Below are positions 17,212 through 24,953 of a stretch of 64,000 bases of DNA, piece by piece (the stretch's first letter is position 1; the number at the start of each line of letters is the position of its first letter). The notes beneath the pieces were generated by a model that did not search any database, was not told the origin of the DNA, and saw only the letters and a list, made by a program, of their open reading frames with translations. This stretch comes from Sulfitobacter donghicola DSW-25 = KCTC 12864 = JCM 14565 (lineage in GTDB: Bacteria; Pseudomonadota; Alphaproteobacteria; Rhodobacterales; Rhodobacteraceae): assembly GCF_000622405.1 (NCBI RefSeq), contig NZ_JASF01000005.1, positions 1,302,001 to 1,366,000 on the forward strand, written 5' to 3'. The translations under genes were made by a program, and so were the position numbers.

Positions 17212-18320
17212 AAACCTTAATCCAGATCGTTTTGTGTTTAAGTCTGTTTGTGACAATGGCCAGCTCATCTGTCGCTAGTCCGGTACGTCTAAAAGATCTT
17301 GTGAATTTTGACGGTGTCCGAGGGAACGATCTGGTTGGATATGGGTTGGTAGTGGGGCTGGATGGTTCCGGCGATGGTCTGCGAAATGCACCATTCACCG
17401 AAGATATCATGACCAATATTTTGGAACGCCTAGGTGTAAATGTAACGGGCGAACAATTCAGGCCCAAAAATGTTGCGGCCGTTTTGGTGACCGCAACCCT
17501 CCCCCCATTTGCCCGTGCCGGTGGCCAGATAGACGTAACAGTATCTGCAATTGGCGATGCAAAAAGCCTTTTGGGCGGTACGCTAATCATGACTCCCTTG
17601 AACGCAGCCGATGGCGACATTTATGCAGTTGCTCAGGGTACAATAATTGCGGGCGGCGCGACGGCCGAAGGTGATGGTGGACAGGTAACACAAGGTGTGC
17701 CTACTTCGGGAACCATACCATCCGGAGCAAGAGTAGAGCGAGAAATAGAATTTCAACTCAGCTCCTTAAACGATCTTCGTCTTGCTTTGCGAGAAGCGGA
17801 TTTTACAACTGCGGGCCGAATCGAGCGCGCAATTAACAAAGATTTTGGGCGCAGTGTTGCTCTCATGCTTGATAGTGGCACTGTAATGTTGAACGTTCCC
17901 GCGACCAAAATGCGTTCTGTAGCACATATTTTGGGACGGATTGAAAATATCGAAGTAGAGCCAGAACGAAAAGCCAGAGTCGTCGTAGACCAACGCTCGG
18001 GAACTATCGTTATGGGTGAAGATGTTCGTATTTCCAGAGTAGCAGTAAGTCAGGGCAACCTAACACTGCGCATTCAAGAAGAACCTTTAGTCGCGCAGCC
18101 AAATCCATTCGCCGAAGGGACGACAGTCGTTGTTCCGCGCACACGAGCCGCTATCGAAGAAGAACCTGGCATCGGGCTGGCAGAAATTCCAACGGGAGCC
18201 TCCCTTTCTCAAGTGATTGCTGGTCTAAATGCATTAGGGGTTTCCCCACGAGACATGATCGACATTCTAAAAAGCGTAAAAGCAGCCGGCGCATTGCACG
18301 CGGAATTCATTGTGCGGTGA
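17208..18320 (+). CDS. flgI: Flagellar P-ring protein
   Basis: A 370-residue periplasmic protein that forms the P ring around the rod in the peptidoglycan layer. It has a signal peptide (about residues 1-24), then VRLKDLVNFDGVRGNDLVGYGLVVGLDGSGD, followed by NVAAVLVTATLPPFARAG and the C-terminal GASLSQVIAGLNALGVSPRDMIDILKSVKAAGALHAE. All are hallmarks of FlgI. It overlaps flgL by 4 bases and is the last gene of this plus-strand run, converging on the flippase remnant 5 bases later. Confidence 0.96.
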   Translation: MKTLIQIVLCLSLFVTMASSSVASPVRLKDLVNFDGVRGNDLVGYGLVVGLDGSGDGLRNAPFTEDIMTNILERLGVNVTGEQFRPKNVAAVLVTATLPPFARAGGQIDVTVSAIGDAKSLLGGTLIMTPLNAADGDIYAVAQGTIIAGGATAEGDGGQVTQGVPTSGTIPSGARVEREIEFQLSSLNDLRLALREADFTTAGRIERAINKDFGRSVALMLDSGTVMLNVPATKMRSVAHILGRIENIEVEPERKARVVVDQRSGTIVMGEDVRISRVAVSQGNLTLRIQEEPLVAQPNPFAEGTTVVVPRTRAAIEEEPGIGLAEIPTGASLSQVIAGLNALGVSPRDMIDILKSVKAAGALHAEFIVR

Positions 18321-18325
18321 TGGTA

Positions 18326-18988
18326 TCAAAGCAGTTTTATTCGCTTGTGGAACAACGCTGTTAAACCTGGCCAGATACCATATTGGGTTAATAACAACGC
18401 CGAAGCTGCCGCGACAGTCAATTGAGATGTTGCGTATATCTGTGCTATTGAAACTCCCTCATGCGTGTTCAAGATTAAAGTAGCTGCCAAAAAGAACGCT
18501 GCTGAAATTCCTAATAACACTTCATAGAAGGTTTCCCTTCCCACTGCGCGCATCAGAATGGGAGTCGCTCCAAATAAGATTGGGGTCGACTGAGCAAGCA
18601 ACAACCAGACCAGCACCTCCTTAAATTCACCAGTTTGGCTAAAGTTAAGCTCTGGAGCGATTGTTAGAACCAGCATAGCTACCCCTCCGGAGACCATTAA
18701 GAACGCCAAGTTCACTCGTGCGGCCGCGGATTGAAATTGAAGGTAGTCATTTTGCATGGTTAGCTTTTTTAGTTGCGGAAAAACCCGGCGCCCAACCAAT
18801 CCTAAGGACAGCGGCAAAATAGCAGCGGCCAAACGGGCGTATACGTATAACAAAAACACCGCAGAATCGAGCAACCAGATTCCTGCGAAAATATCTATGT
18901 TTCGGGAAACCAAACGAAACGCGTTTTCGAGTTTGGGTTGCCAACCTAACGCTGCTAGCCACCGCAGTCCTCTGAAATTTGATCCCAT
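18326..18988 (-). pseudogene. C-terminal half of a polysaccharide flippase (Wzx/MATE-like), apparently truncated
   Basis: A 220-residue membrane protein with about six hydrophobic segments. Features such as a YARLAAAILPLSLGLVGRRVFPQLKKL-type stretch (split here: YARLAAAILPLSLG, then VFPQLKKL) resemble the second half of O-antigen/polysaccharide flippases, which normally have 12-14 helices and over 400 residues. The first half is absent: only 121 bases separate its start from the fliP stop. A purine-rich AGGAGGAG site lies before the ATG, so it may still be translated. It has no known flagellar role. I call it a remnant, with a functional short protein as the alternative. Confidence 0.6.
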
Positions 18989-19090
18989 CTCACCACTCCT
19001 CCTCTTACCACCCCTGGTAACAAGGTACAGTAATATGAGGAGAGAGTGTTGAGGGGGTTAACTGGGTGGCCCAAAATAATTAGGATTGAA

Positions 19091-19111
19091 ACCCAATTTT
19101 TGGGTGTTTTT
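19091..19111. terminator. Short hairpin with T tract next to the fliP stop
   Basis: ACCCAATTTTTGGGT (19091-19105) folds into a 6-base stem and is followed on the plus strand by GTTTTT. On the minus strand it lies directly behind the fliP stop codon, but with a poor T tract. It could end transcription arriving from flgI on the plus strand or from fliP on the minus strand. Confidence 0.4.
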
Positions 19112-19844
19112 AAAAGTAACTTCGCACAAGACTGCCTGCGATAAGCGCCCATCCGTCTGCCACAACAAAAAAGGCCAATTTAAACGGCAGAGCAACCACT
19201 GCAGGTGGAACCATCATCATCCCCATCGACATTAGGATCGCCGCAACAACTAGATCGATAATCAAAAACGGAAGATAAATTAGAAACCCAATCTGAAATG
19301 CCCGCGAAATTTCGGATAACATAAAGCTGGGTACTAAAACTGAAAGAGGCGCATCAGGTGTTGGATCTACTGCTTCAATGTCAGGTCGCAACTCGGCCAT
19401 TGCATAGAATGTATCTGGATCTAATCGACCTGCCATAAATGATCGGAACGGTTCTAATGCCAAAGAAAACGCGCGCTCAACATCTATTTCATTACGGGTT
19501 AGAGGGCCAACGCCATCAACCCATGCCGTCGTAAAAACCGGTTCCATAATGAAATAAGTAAGAAAAAGTGCCAAACTCACGATCAACATGTTTGGGGGAG
19601 ATTGTTGCAATCCTATTGCCTGCCTAAGTATTGATAGGACAGTAACTAAAAACGGAAAACACGTCACCATTATCGCTAGCCCTGGGACGAGGCTTAGCAC
19701 TGTGACAAGCGCGAAAAGCTGAACTGTTCTCGCTGAAATCGAACCTTCATCCCCCAAAGAAATGGACAATTCTTGAGCAGCCGAAAGGCTAGGGTTTAAT
19801 AACGCGACTGCGAAACTAAACCCAAATATCAAACGAAGTATCAT
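19110..19844 (-). CDS. fliP: Flagellar type III export membrane protein FliP
   Basis: A 244-residue core component of the export gate. It starts with a cleavable-looking signal segment (to about residue 23), followed by four transmembrane helices. These carry FALVTVLSLVPGLAIMVTCFPF, the ILRQAIGLQQSPPN motif, and the C-terminal IGFLIYLPFLIIDLVVAAILMSMGMMMVPP, all characteristic of FliP. It overlaps fliN by one base and is last in the fliF-fliH-fliN-fliP unit. Confidence 0.96.
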   Translation of the reverse strand: MILRLIFGFSFAVALLNPSLSAAQELSISLGDEGSISARTVQLFALVTVLSLVPGLAIMVTCFPFLVTVLSILRQAIGLQQSPPNMLIVSLALFLTYFIMEPVFTTAWVDGVGPLTRNEIDVERAFSLALEPFRSFMAGRLDPDTFYAMAELRPDIEAVDPTPDAPLSVLVPSFMLSEISRAFQIGFLIYLPFLIIDLVVAAILMSMGMMMVPPAVVALPFKLAFFVVADGWALIAGSLVRSYF

Positions 19845-20128
19845 CAGGAGCTTTGCTGCATTTCAACAACCTCGGTCAAACGAACCAAAAGTTGTCCACT
19901 TGCGTCTCCTTCTGCCTCTTCAAGAACGCCTCTTGCAATTAATTTGTCACTTACGAAGAGTTCAACAAGATCATCGACACGGCGATCTAAGGTCAAAACG
20001 GAGTTTTCGCCTAACGCAACCAAATCGCGGACAAGTGGTCGTGCTTTCCCTACACAAACGGTCACTTCAATAGGTACTGAAGTGAAAGGGTTTGTCGTGT
20101 CCGTTGCTAAGCTTAATTTATCAGTCAT
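19844..20128 (-). CDS. fliN: Flagellar motor switch protein FliN (short form)
   Basis: A 94-residue SpoA-domain protein of the C ring. It contains PIEVTVCVGKARPLVRDLVALGENSVLTLD and LVELFVSDKLIARGVLEE, the usual SpoA fold. It is about as short as a bare SpoA domain. FliM and FliG, its usual partners, are not encoded in this window. The ATG follows GGAGAAACC. It lies between the FliH-like gene and fliP. Confidence 0.88.
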   Translation of the reverse strand: MTDKLSLATDTTNPFTSVPIEVTVCVGKARPLVRDLVALGENSVLTLDRRVDDLVELFVSDKLIARGVLEEAEGDASGQLLVRLTEVVEMQQSS

Positions 20129-20139
20129 TTAGGTTTCTC

Positions 20140-20727
20140 CTATTGGCTGTGAAAGTTGAACGCATTCATCGCTGCAACAATTTCCTGACAAACCGAATCG
20201 AGGTTTATCTCGCGTTCAATGACGTCATGCGAGACAAACAGCTGATGGGTGCTAAGAGTATCGTCGGCTATCAACGCCACCGACAAATCCTCCTCTGCTT
20301 CATTCAACAGCTCTTGCAATGCCATCTGGTTGGCCGGAGAGGTCCGCAAGGTGAATGGAGACCGAATCTGCTTTGATGAAAGTTCCGTCAATTGCTCTAT
20401 CACGTGCGCCCTCAGCACGGCATCGATCGTTTCAGGAAGTAGTTTTGCCGTCAGCTGTTCGAAGAGGGCTGCAAGGTCTTTTTGCACCTGAGAAATCGCA
20501 TCATTTTGGGTAAATGAAAGATCTCGAATCGCTTGAAGAACTTCGTTCCGAATAGCTTTTTGTTCAGAGTTCTGATTTGTTTCTGCATCTGTCCATCCAG
20601 CCTGATACCCCTCTTCGTAAGCTTGGAGTTTGTCCTCTTCCATTTTTTCTATTGCGACTTCACTAACCTGCGCCCCACCCTGATCAAAGGATGAGAAACT
20701 AGTATATCGATGAGCGATTGAACTCAT
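20140..20727 (-). CDS. fliH: FliH-like export ATPase regulator
   Basis: A 195-residue soluble protein encoded directly after fliF (4-base overlap). The N-terminus has EDKLQAYEEGYQAGWTDAETNQN, a GxxxG-like charged helix typical of FliH, followed by a long helical region (LSFTQNDAISQVQKDLAALFEQLTAKLLP) and a C-terminal domain resembling the FliH/SctL fold. FliH binds FliI and holds the export ATPase at the C ring. The sequence is diverged, so the name rests partly on position between fliF and fliN. Confidence 0.72.
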   Translation of the reverse strand: MSSIAHRYTSFSSFDQGGAQVSEVAIEKMEEDKLQAYEEGYQAGWTDAETNQNSEQKAIRNEVLQAIRDLSFTQNDAISQVQKDLAALFEQLTAKLLPETIDAVLRAHVIEQLTELSSKQIRSPFTLRTSPANQMALQELLNEAEEDLSVALIADDTLSTHQLFVSHDVIEREINLDSVCQEIVAAMNAFNFHSQ

Positions 20728-22367
20728 GCTTTTTCCTTATCTTCAAGCCATCCACGTAAAATTTCGACGGTCTCATCTTGACGATCACCTATCATGTTTC
20801 TCAATCGAGCGACTGGATCTTCAAGGGTGGTCTCTTCCTCTCCTGCCACCGGTTGCTGAACGACCGCTCCTTGAGATGGAAGTGAAACACCATTTTCAAG
20901 AACTTCGGCCTCTAGAACGGCAGGCAAATTATTCTCACCCGACTGAACAGATCTCTCTGGCTGAAAAGATGCGCCAGCCAAAGAATCATCAAGCGCTGGG
21001 ACCCCTGAAATATCTCGGCTCAAAACTGGTCGAATGACGAACAAGCCCAAAATCAATGTGACAACGGCAAGGACGACCATCTGAATCGCCGAGAGTAAAT
21101 CCAAGTCAAACTGGTCCATAAGTGACGTGCTAGCGGCCGTCCCGGAAGGGGCTACGCTTTGAAGAGCCATCGATTTTAGAGTGATGATATCGCCGCGTTC
21201 CTCATCAAACCCAACAGCCGACGAAACGAGTTCTCGCAACGCTTCCATTTCCTCAGGATCTCGGGGTTGCGAAACTTGCTGGCCCGCATCATTCAAGGCC
21301 GTTGTCTCGTTGACTAACACTGCAACAGACAATCGCTTTATCGCACCTGGCGCGCGGATAATCTCTCGCTCGGTTTCAGAAACCTCATAATTGATACGCT
21401 CTCGCGTCTCACTATTTTGGGAAGATGATTTATCCCCCCCTCCATCTCCACCTTGATCTGGGAGATTACTCGCCACAGTGACATCACCACCGCCTGTTCC
21501 TTCAGCCGTGTTTGTCCTTTCTTCAGTATCACTACTAATGGCGACTCGGCCTTCCGGATCAAAACGATGTTCTCGGATAGCTTCGCTTTCCGTCACTGTA
21601 TCAACGCTGACTTCAACCACAGCGTTACCAAATCCAACCCGCGCCTCTAGCAAACGCTGCACGCGATCTCGCAGAACTTTGGCTTTGTCATCTCCACCGA
21701 CAGTTGGTGCTGTTTCTTCAGTCGCGCCAATCAAGGAACCATTCGCATCGATAACAGCGACATCTTCCGGTGCCAGCCCCGCAACTGCTGATGCAACCAG
21801 AAAACGGACCGCCTTACCTTGAGCAGGAGAGATACCCCCACCATTAGGTGTAAGGGAAACTGACGCTTTGGGAGTTACGCCCCGCTGAAAGGGGTTGGAC
21901 CCTGTGCTTGCAATATGGACCCGCGCCATTGCGATGGCAGGATTCGCAACAATTGTTCTTGCAAGCTCACCTTCTTTCGCCCGCCAATATGCCGCATCAA
22001 ACATCTGGCTCGTCGTGCCAAACCCCGTCAATTGGTCTAATAATTCATATCCACGATTTCCGTTCGCGGGCAATCCCTCACTTGCCAAAGTAAGGCGCAA
22101 CTGATCACGCTCCTTATTATCAACGTAAATCGAGCCACCTCGTACCTCGAACACGACTCCCCGTTGTTCCAAGGAACGAACCACGTCACCAGCGGCGCTA
22201 CTTTCCAGACCAGCATAAAGCAAAGTCATACTAGGCGCGGTGGTCATCCTAGCCATCGTAAGAATCGCAAAGAACATTGCACCGGTCGTTGCGATTACGA
22301 TGAGTTGGCGTTTCAGCCCAAGATTCAACCAGACATTTAGGTATTGCTGCACAACTGCCTCCGTCAC
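20724..22367 (-). CDS. fliF: Flagellar MS-ring protein FliF
   Basis: A 547-residue inner-membrane ring protein. It has a first membrane helix (about residues 18-40), ring-building domains with LYAGLESSAAGDVVRSLEQRG, DQLTGFGTTSQMFDAAYWRAKEGELARTI and ARVHIASTGSNPFQRG, and a second helix near residue 435, followed by a C-terminal tail that should bind FliG. The start is a GTG at 22367 with no clear ribosome site; alternatives downstream would lose the N-terminal helix. It is divergent from fliL across the CtrA box. Confidence 0.95.
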   Translation of the reverse strand: MTEAVVQQYLNVWLNLGLKRQLIVIATTGAMFFAILTMARMTTAPSMTLLYAGLESSAAGDVVRSLEQRGVVFEVRGGSIYVDNKERDQLRLTLASEGLPANGNRGYELLDQLTGFGTTSQMFDAAYWRAKEGELARTIVANPAIAMARVHIASTGSNPFQRGVTPKASVSLTPNGGGISPAQGKAVRFLVASAVAGLAPEDVAVIDANGSLIGATEETAPTVGGDDKAKVLRDRVQRLLEARVGFGNAVVEVSVDTVTESEAIREHRFDPEGRVAISSDTEERTNTAEGTGGGDVTVASNLPDQGGDGGGDKSSSQNSETRERINYEVSETEREIIRAPGAIKRLSVAVLVNETTALNDAGQQVSQPRDPEEMEALRELVSSAVGFDEERGDIITLKSMALQSVAPSGTAASTSLMDQFDLDLLSAIQMVVLAVVTLILGLFVIRPVLSRDISGVPALDDSLAGASFQPERSVQSGENNLPAVLEAEVLENGVSLPSQGAVVQQPVAGEEETTLEDPVARLRNMIGDRQDETVEILRGWLEDKEKA

Positions 22368-22414
22368 ACCGAACGTTCTGCTCGGCTTCTGGGACTAGAA
22401 ATGACTCAACGAGC

Positions 22415-22429
22415 TTAACAACCCGTTAG
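22415..22429. promoter_or_regulatory. Candidate CtrA box between divergent fliF and fliL
   Basis: TTAA-CAACCCG-TTAG matches the CtrA consensus with exact 7-base spacing. It lies 48 bases from the fliF GTG and 47 from the fliL ATG, in the only intergenic gap between the two divergent units, so it could serve both directions. Confidence 0.62.
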
Positions 22430-22475
22430 TGCAATCGCGTCTATATCATATTGGAAAGCAGAGGACTTGGTTACT

Positions 22476-22964
22476 ATGGCACAAGAAGAACCCACCGAAG
22501 AAACAGACCCACCCAAAAAATCAAAAATGCCCATGATTATTGGGCTTTCCCTAGCACTGGTTGGTGGCGGTGGTGGCTTTTTTGCAGCCTGGTCAGGCAT
22601 GATTCTTGGAGGCTCCGAGGCGGAGACCGAAGTCGCTCAGGAAGAGGTAAAAGACCCCTATGGTGATATCGCCTTTATCGAAATGGATCAGATGACAATT
22701 TCGATAAACGCGACACCCCAAGATCGGTTTTTAAGATTTCGCGCTCAGCTCGAGGTACCCAATGGCCATAAGGAAAACGTTACAAAGGTGATGCCTCGCG
22801 TTGTTGATGTTTTGAACAGCTATCTTCGCGCGCTCGAGGTTACCGATTTCGAAAGCCAAGCAGCGTTAACCCGATTGCGGGCCCAAATGCTACGGCGGGT
22901 ACAGATCGTAACTGGTGAAGGCCACGTGAACGACCTGTTGATTATGGAATTTGTGCTGACTTAA
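22476..22964 (+). CDS. fliL: Flagellar basal-body protein FliL
   Basis: A 162-residue single-pass inner-membrane protein that stabilises the stator. It has a short charged N-terminus, a Gly-rich membrane helix (IIGLSLALVGGGGGFFAAW, about residues 23-42) and a stomatin-like periplasmic domain (YGDIAFIEMDQMTISI, FLRFRAQLEV). I set the start at the ATG at 22476, with AGAGGA upstream. It heads the fliL-DUF6468-motE-motA run, next to the genes it would serve. A second FliL-like protein is encoded at 32.3 kb. Confidence 0.9.
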   Translation: MAQEEPTEETDPPKKSKMPMIIGLSLALVGGGGGFFAAWSGMILGGSEAETEVAQEEVKDPYGDIAFIEMDQMTISINATPQDRFLRFRAQLEVPNGHKENVTKVMPRVVDVLNSYLRALEVTDFESQAALTRLRAQMLRRVQIVTGEGHVNDLLIMEFVLT

Positions 22965-22975
22965 AGGAGCATGTG

Positions 22976-23371
22976 ATGAATTTTATTGCAGACATTTTGT
23001 TGGCCGCTGGCGCGATAGGCGCAGGGCTATACTGCATTGTCTTGGGGCGGAGACTGAACCGGTTCAACGATTTAGAATCAGGTGTGGGAGGGGCTGTCGC
23101 CGTTCTTTCCGCACAAGTAGATGATCTGAACCGCACGATGGAAACAGCTCAGAAAGTAGCTGGAGAATCCGCTGAAACACTAACCAGTTTGGCCAAACGT
23201 GCTGAAGACATATCTCGCCAGTTAGAACTCCAGATGGCCTCTTTACACGATCTTCCAGCAGAAAACGCCCAGAAACCAACAGAACCACAGAAACTCTCCA
23301 CGCTACCACAAACAGCGGCGCCAATGTTTGCGCGTAGAACTCAGAACCATCAGCCGGAAGATAGAGCATGA
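22976..23371 (+). CDS. DUF6468-like membrane protein of flagellar clusters
   Basis: A 131-residue protein with one N-terminal membrane helix (about residues 3-22) containing CIVLGRRLNRFNDLESGVGGAV, then a coiled-coil region (DDLNRTMETAQKVAGESAETL) and a polar tail. The LGRRLNRF...LE..VG motif matches DUF6468, a family I recall from alphaproteobacterial flagellar operons, without a settled function. A strong AAAGGAGC site lies ahead of the ATG. It overlaps motE by 4 bases. I infer a structural or assembly role at the stator. Confidence 0.75.
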   Translation: MNFIADILLAAGAIGAGLYCIVLGRRLNRFNDLESGVGGAVAVLSAQVDDLNRTMETAQKVAGESAETLTSLAKRAEDISRQLELQMASLHDLPAENAQKPTEPQKLSTLPQTAAPMFARRTQNHQPEDRA

Positions 23372-24018
23372 AACTTTTTAGCCTGAAAAAAATGATGCCT
23401 ACCGCGGGGCGGGGTTCGGTGATGATAATCTCTGCGCTCCTTTTAGGATCCGCGTCGATAAGAGTCCTCTCAACTGCAAGTAGCGCGTTTGCAAAAGAAG
23501 GGCAGCTGCCGACTGCCGCCCTTGCAAGCCCGGCAGCCGAGACCACCGAAAAAGAGGTGGAGACTGAGAAGCCCAACGAATTGAATCCCGGCTCAAAAAC
23601 AGAAAGTCCGAGTGACGTTTCTGCCTTACTTAAGGCTCTACAAGAACGAGAAGCCCTAGTTTTGAAACGCGAACGCCAACTTGAACTTAGAAAAAAGGCC
23701 TTGGCCGTCGCCGATATCGAAATTGAAAAAAGGCTGAAAGCACTGTCGGAAACTGAACAGAATTTGCGGGCAACTCTCTCTCTTGCGGACGAAGCTTCAG
23801 AGAAAGATCTACTAAAGCTTACAGCGGTGTACGAAAGCATGAAGCCCAAAGATGCTGCCATTCTTTTTGAGGAGATGGAGGCAAATTTCGCCGCGGGTTT
23901 TGTTGGTCGTATGCGTCCTGATGCTGCAGCTCAGTTGATGGCTGGGCTATCTCCGAAAGCCGCTTATTCCATCAGTGTCATTTTGGCGGGCCGCAATGCC
24001 GAAGTCCCTAAAGACTAG
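23368..24018 (+). CDS. motE: MotE-like periplasmic motor chaperone
   Basis: A 216-residue protein with an N-terminal membrane/signal segment (about residues 18-42), a low-complexity stretch, a long coiled coil rich in Arg/Glu/Lys (about 88-145), and a C-terminal MgtE-N-like domain with YESMKPKDAAILFEEMEANFAAGFVGRMRP. This layout matches MotE, described in Sinorhizobium as a periplasmic chaperone for the motor protein MotC. No classical motC was recognised here, but a large secreted protein of unknown family is encoded just after motA. Confidence 0.82.
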   Translation: MKLFSLKKMMPTAGRGSVMIISALLLGSASIRVLSTASSAFAKEGQLPTAALASPAAETTEKEVETEKPNELNPGSKTESPSDVSALLKALQEREALVLKRERQLELRKKALAVADIEIEKRLKALSETEQNLRATLSLADEASEKDLLKLTAVYESMKPKDAAILFEEMEANFAAGFVGRMRPDAAAQLMAGLSPKAAYSISVILAGRNAEVPKD

Positions 24019-24083
24019 TCCTTACAGAGGATTTTTTAACTTGCTTCAGCGATATTACATCTAGTCGAATATAGGGGTTACAC

Positions 24084-24953
24084 ATGATAGGTATCATCGG
24101 AATTGTCACAATTTTTGTCATGGTTTTTGGCGGCTACCTGCTCGCCGGCGGTAAGATGGGCATCATTTTAAAAGCTCTACCGTTTGAGATGATGATGATC
24201 TGTGGCGCAGCTGTCGGTGCTTTTTTTATCAGCAATGATGGAGCAGGCATTAAGCATACGCTTAAAGATATGGGAAAAGTCTTCAAGGGTCCGAAATGGA
24301 AGCATCAGGACTATCAAGATTTGCTTTGCCTTCTTTTCGAGCTGATCAGATTGGCTCGCCAGAACCCAGTCGCCATCGAAGAGCATATTGAGGCGCCTGA
24401 TGAATCGTCAATTTTTACGAACTACCCAAAAATTCTTAAGGACAAAGAAGCAATTGCCTTAATCTGTGACACCATGCGGTCTGCTTCAATGAACTATGAC
24501 GACCCCCATCAGGTAGAAGAGATTCTGGACAAAAGAATGGATGCAAACCGCGAGCACGCTTTACACTCCAGTCACGCCTTGCAGGTTGTTGCGGATGGCC
24601 TGCCCGCCCTAGGGATCGTTGCGGCGGTTCTTGGTGTTATCAAAACGATGGCTTCTATTGACCAACCTCCGGAGGTGTTGGGTAAACTGATCGGTGGCGC
24701 ACTCGTTGGCACCTTCTTGGGCGTATTTTTGGCCTATGGGTTAGTTGGGCCGTTTGCTGCAAAAGTAGGGGATGTCACCAATGACGAAGCCCACTTTTAC
24801 CAACTTATCCGGGAAGTTCTCGTCGCAAACCTTCACAATCATGCAACCAATATCTGCATTGAAGTAGGTAGACAAAACACCCCGTCCCATTGCCGCCCCA
24901 GCTATGGCGACCTTGAAGAAGCCCTCAAAGCACTAAAGCAGAACGCAGCATGA
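24084..24953 (+). CDS. motA: Flagellar motor stator protein MotA
   Basis: A 289-residue four-helix stator subunit forming the ion channel with MotB. It has an N-terminal IGIVTIFVMVFGGYLLAGG, a cytoplasmic loop with charged residues for rotor contact (RLARQNPVAIEEHIE; DKRMDANREHA), and the paired C-terminal helices LPALGIVAAVLGVIKTMA and GTFLGVFLAYGLVGPFA with the conserved Pro. It overlaps the next, unknown gene by 4 bases, which argues that the two products are made together. Confidence 0.95.
   Translation: MIGIIGIVTIFVMVFGGYLLAGGKMGIILKALPFEMMMICGAAVGAFFISNDGAGIKHTLKDMGKVFKGPKWKHQDYQDLLCLLFELIRLARQNPVAIEEHIEAPDESSIFTNYPKILKDKEAIALICDTMRSASMNYDDPHQVEEILDKRMDANREHALHSSHALQVVADGLPALGIVAAVLGVIKTMASIDQPPEVLGKLIGGALVGTFLGVFLAYGLVGPFAAKVGDVTNDEAHFYQLIREVLVANLHNHATNICIEVGRQNTPSHCRPSYGDLEEALKALKQNAA

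Noticed and set aside
23064-23861. A 265-codon minus-strand frame opposite the DUF6468 and motE genes
   Set aside because: It lies antisense to two overlapping, well-supported genes and has low-complexity Ser/Phe/Arg composition.
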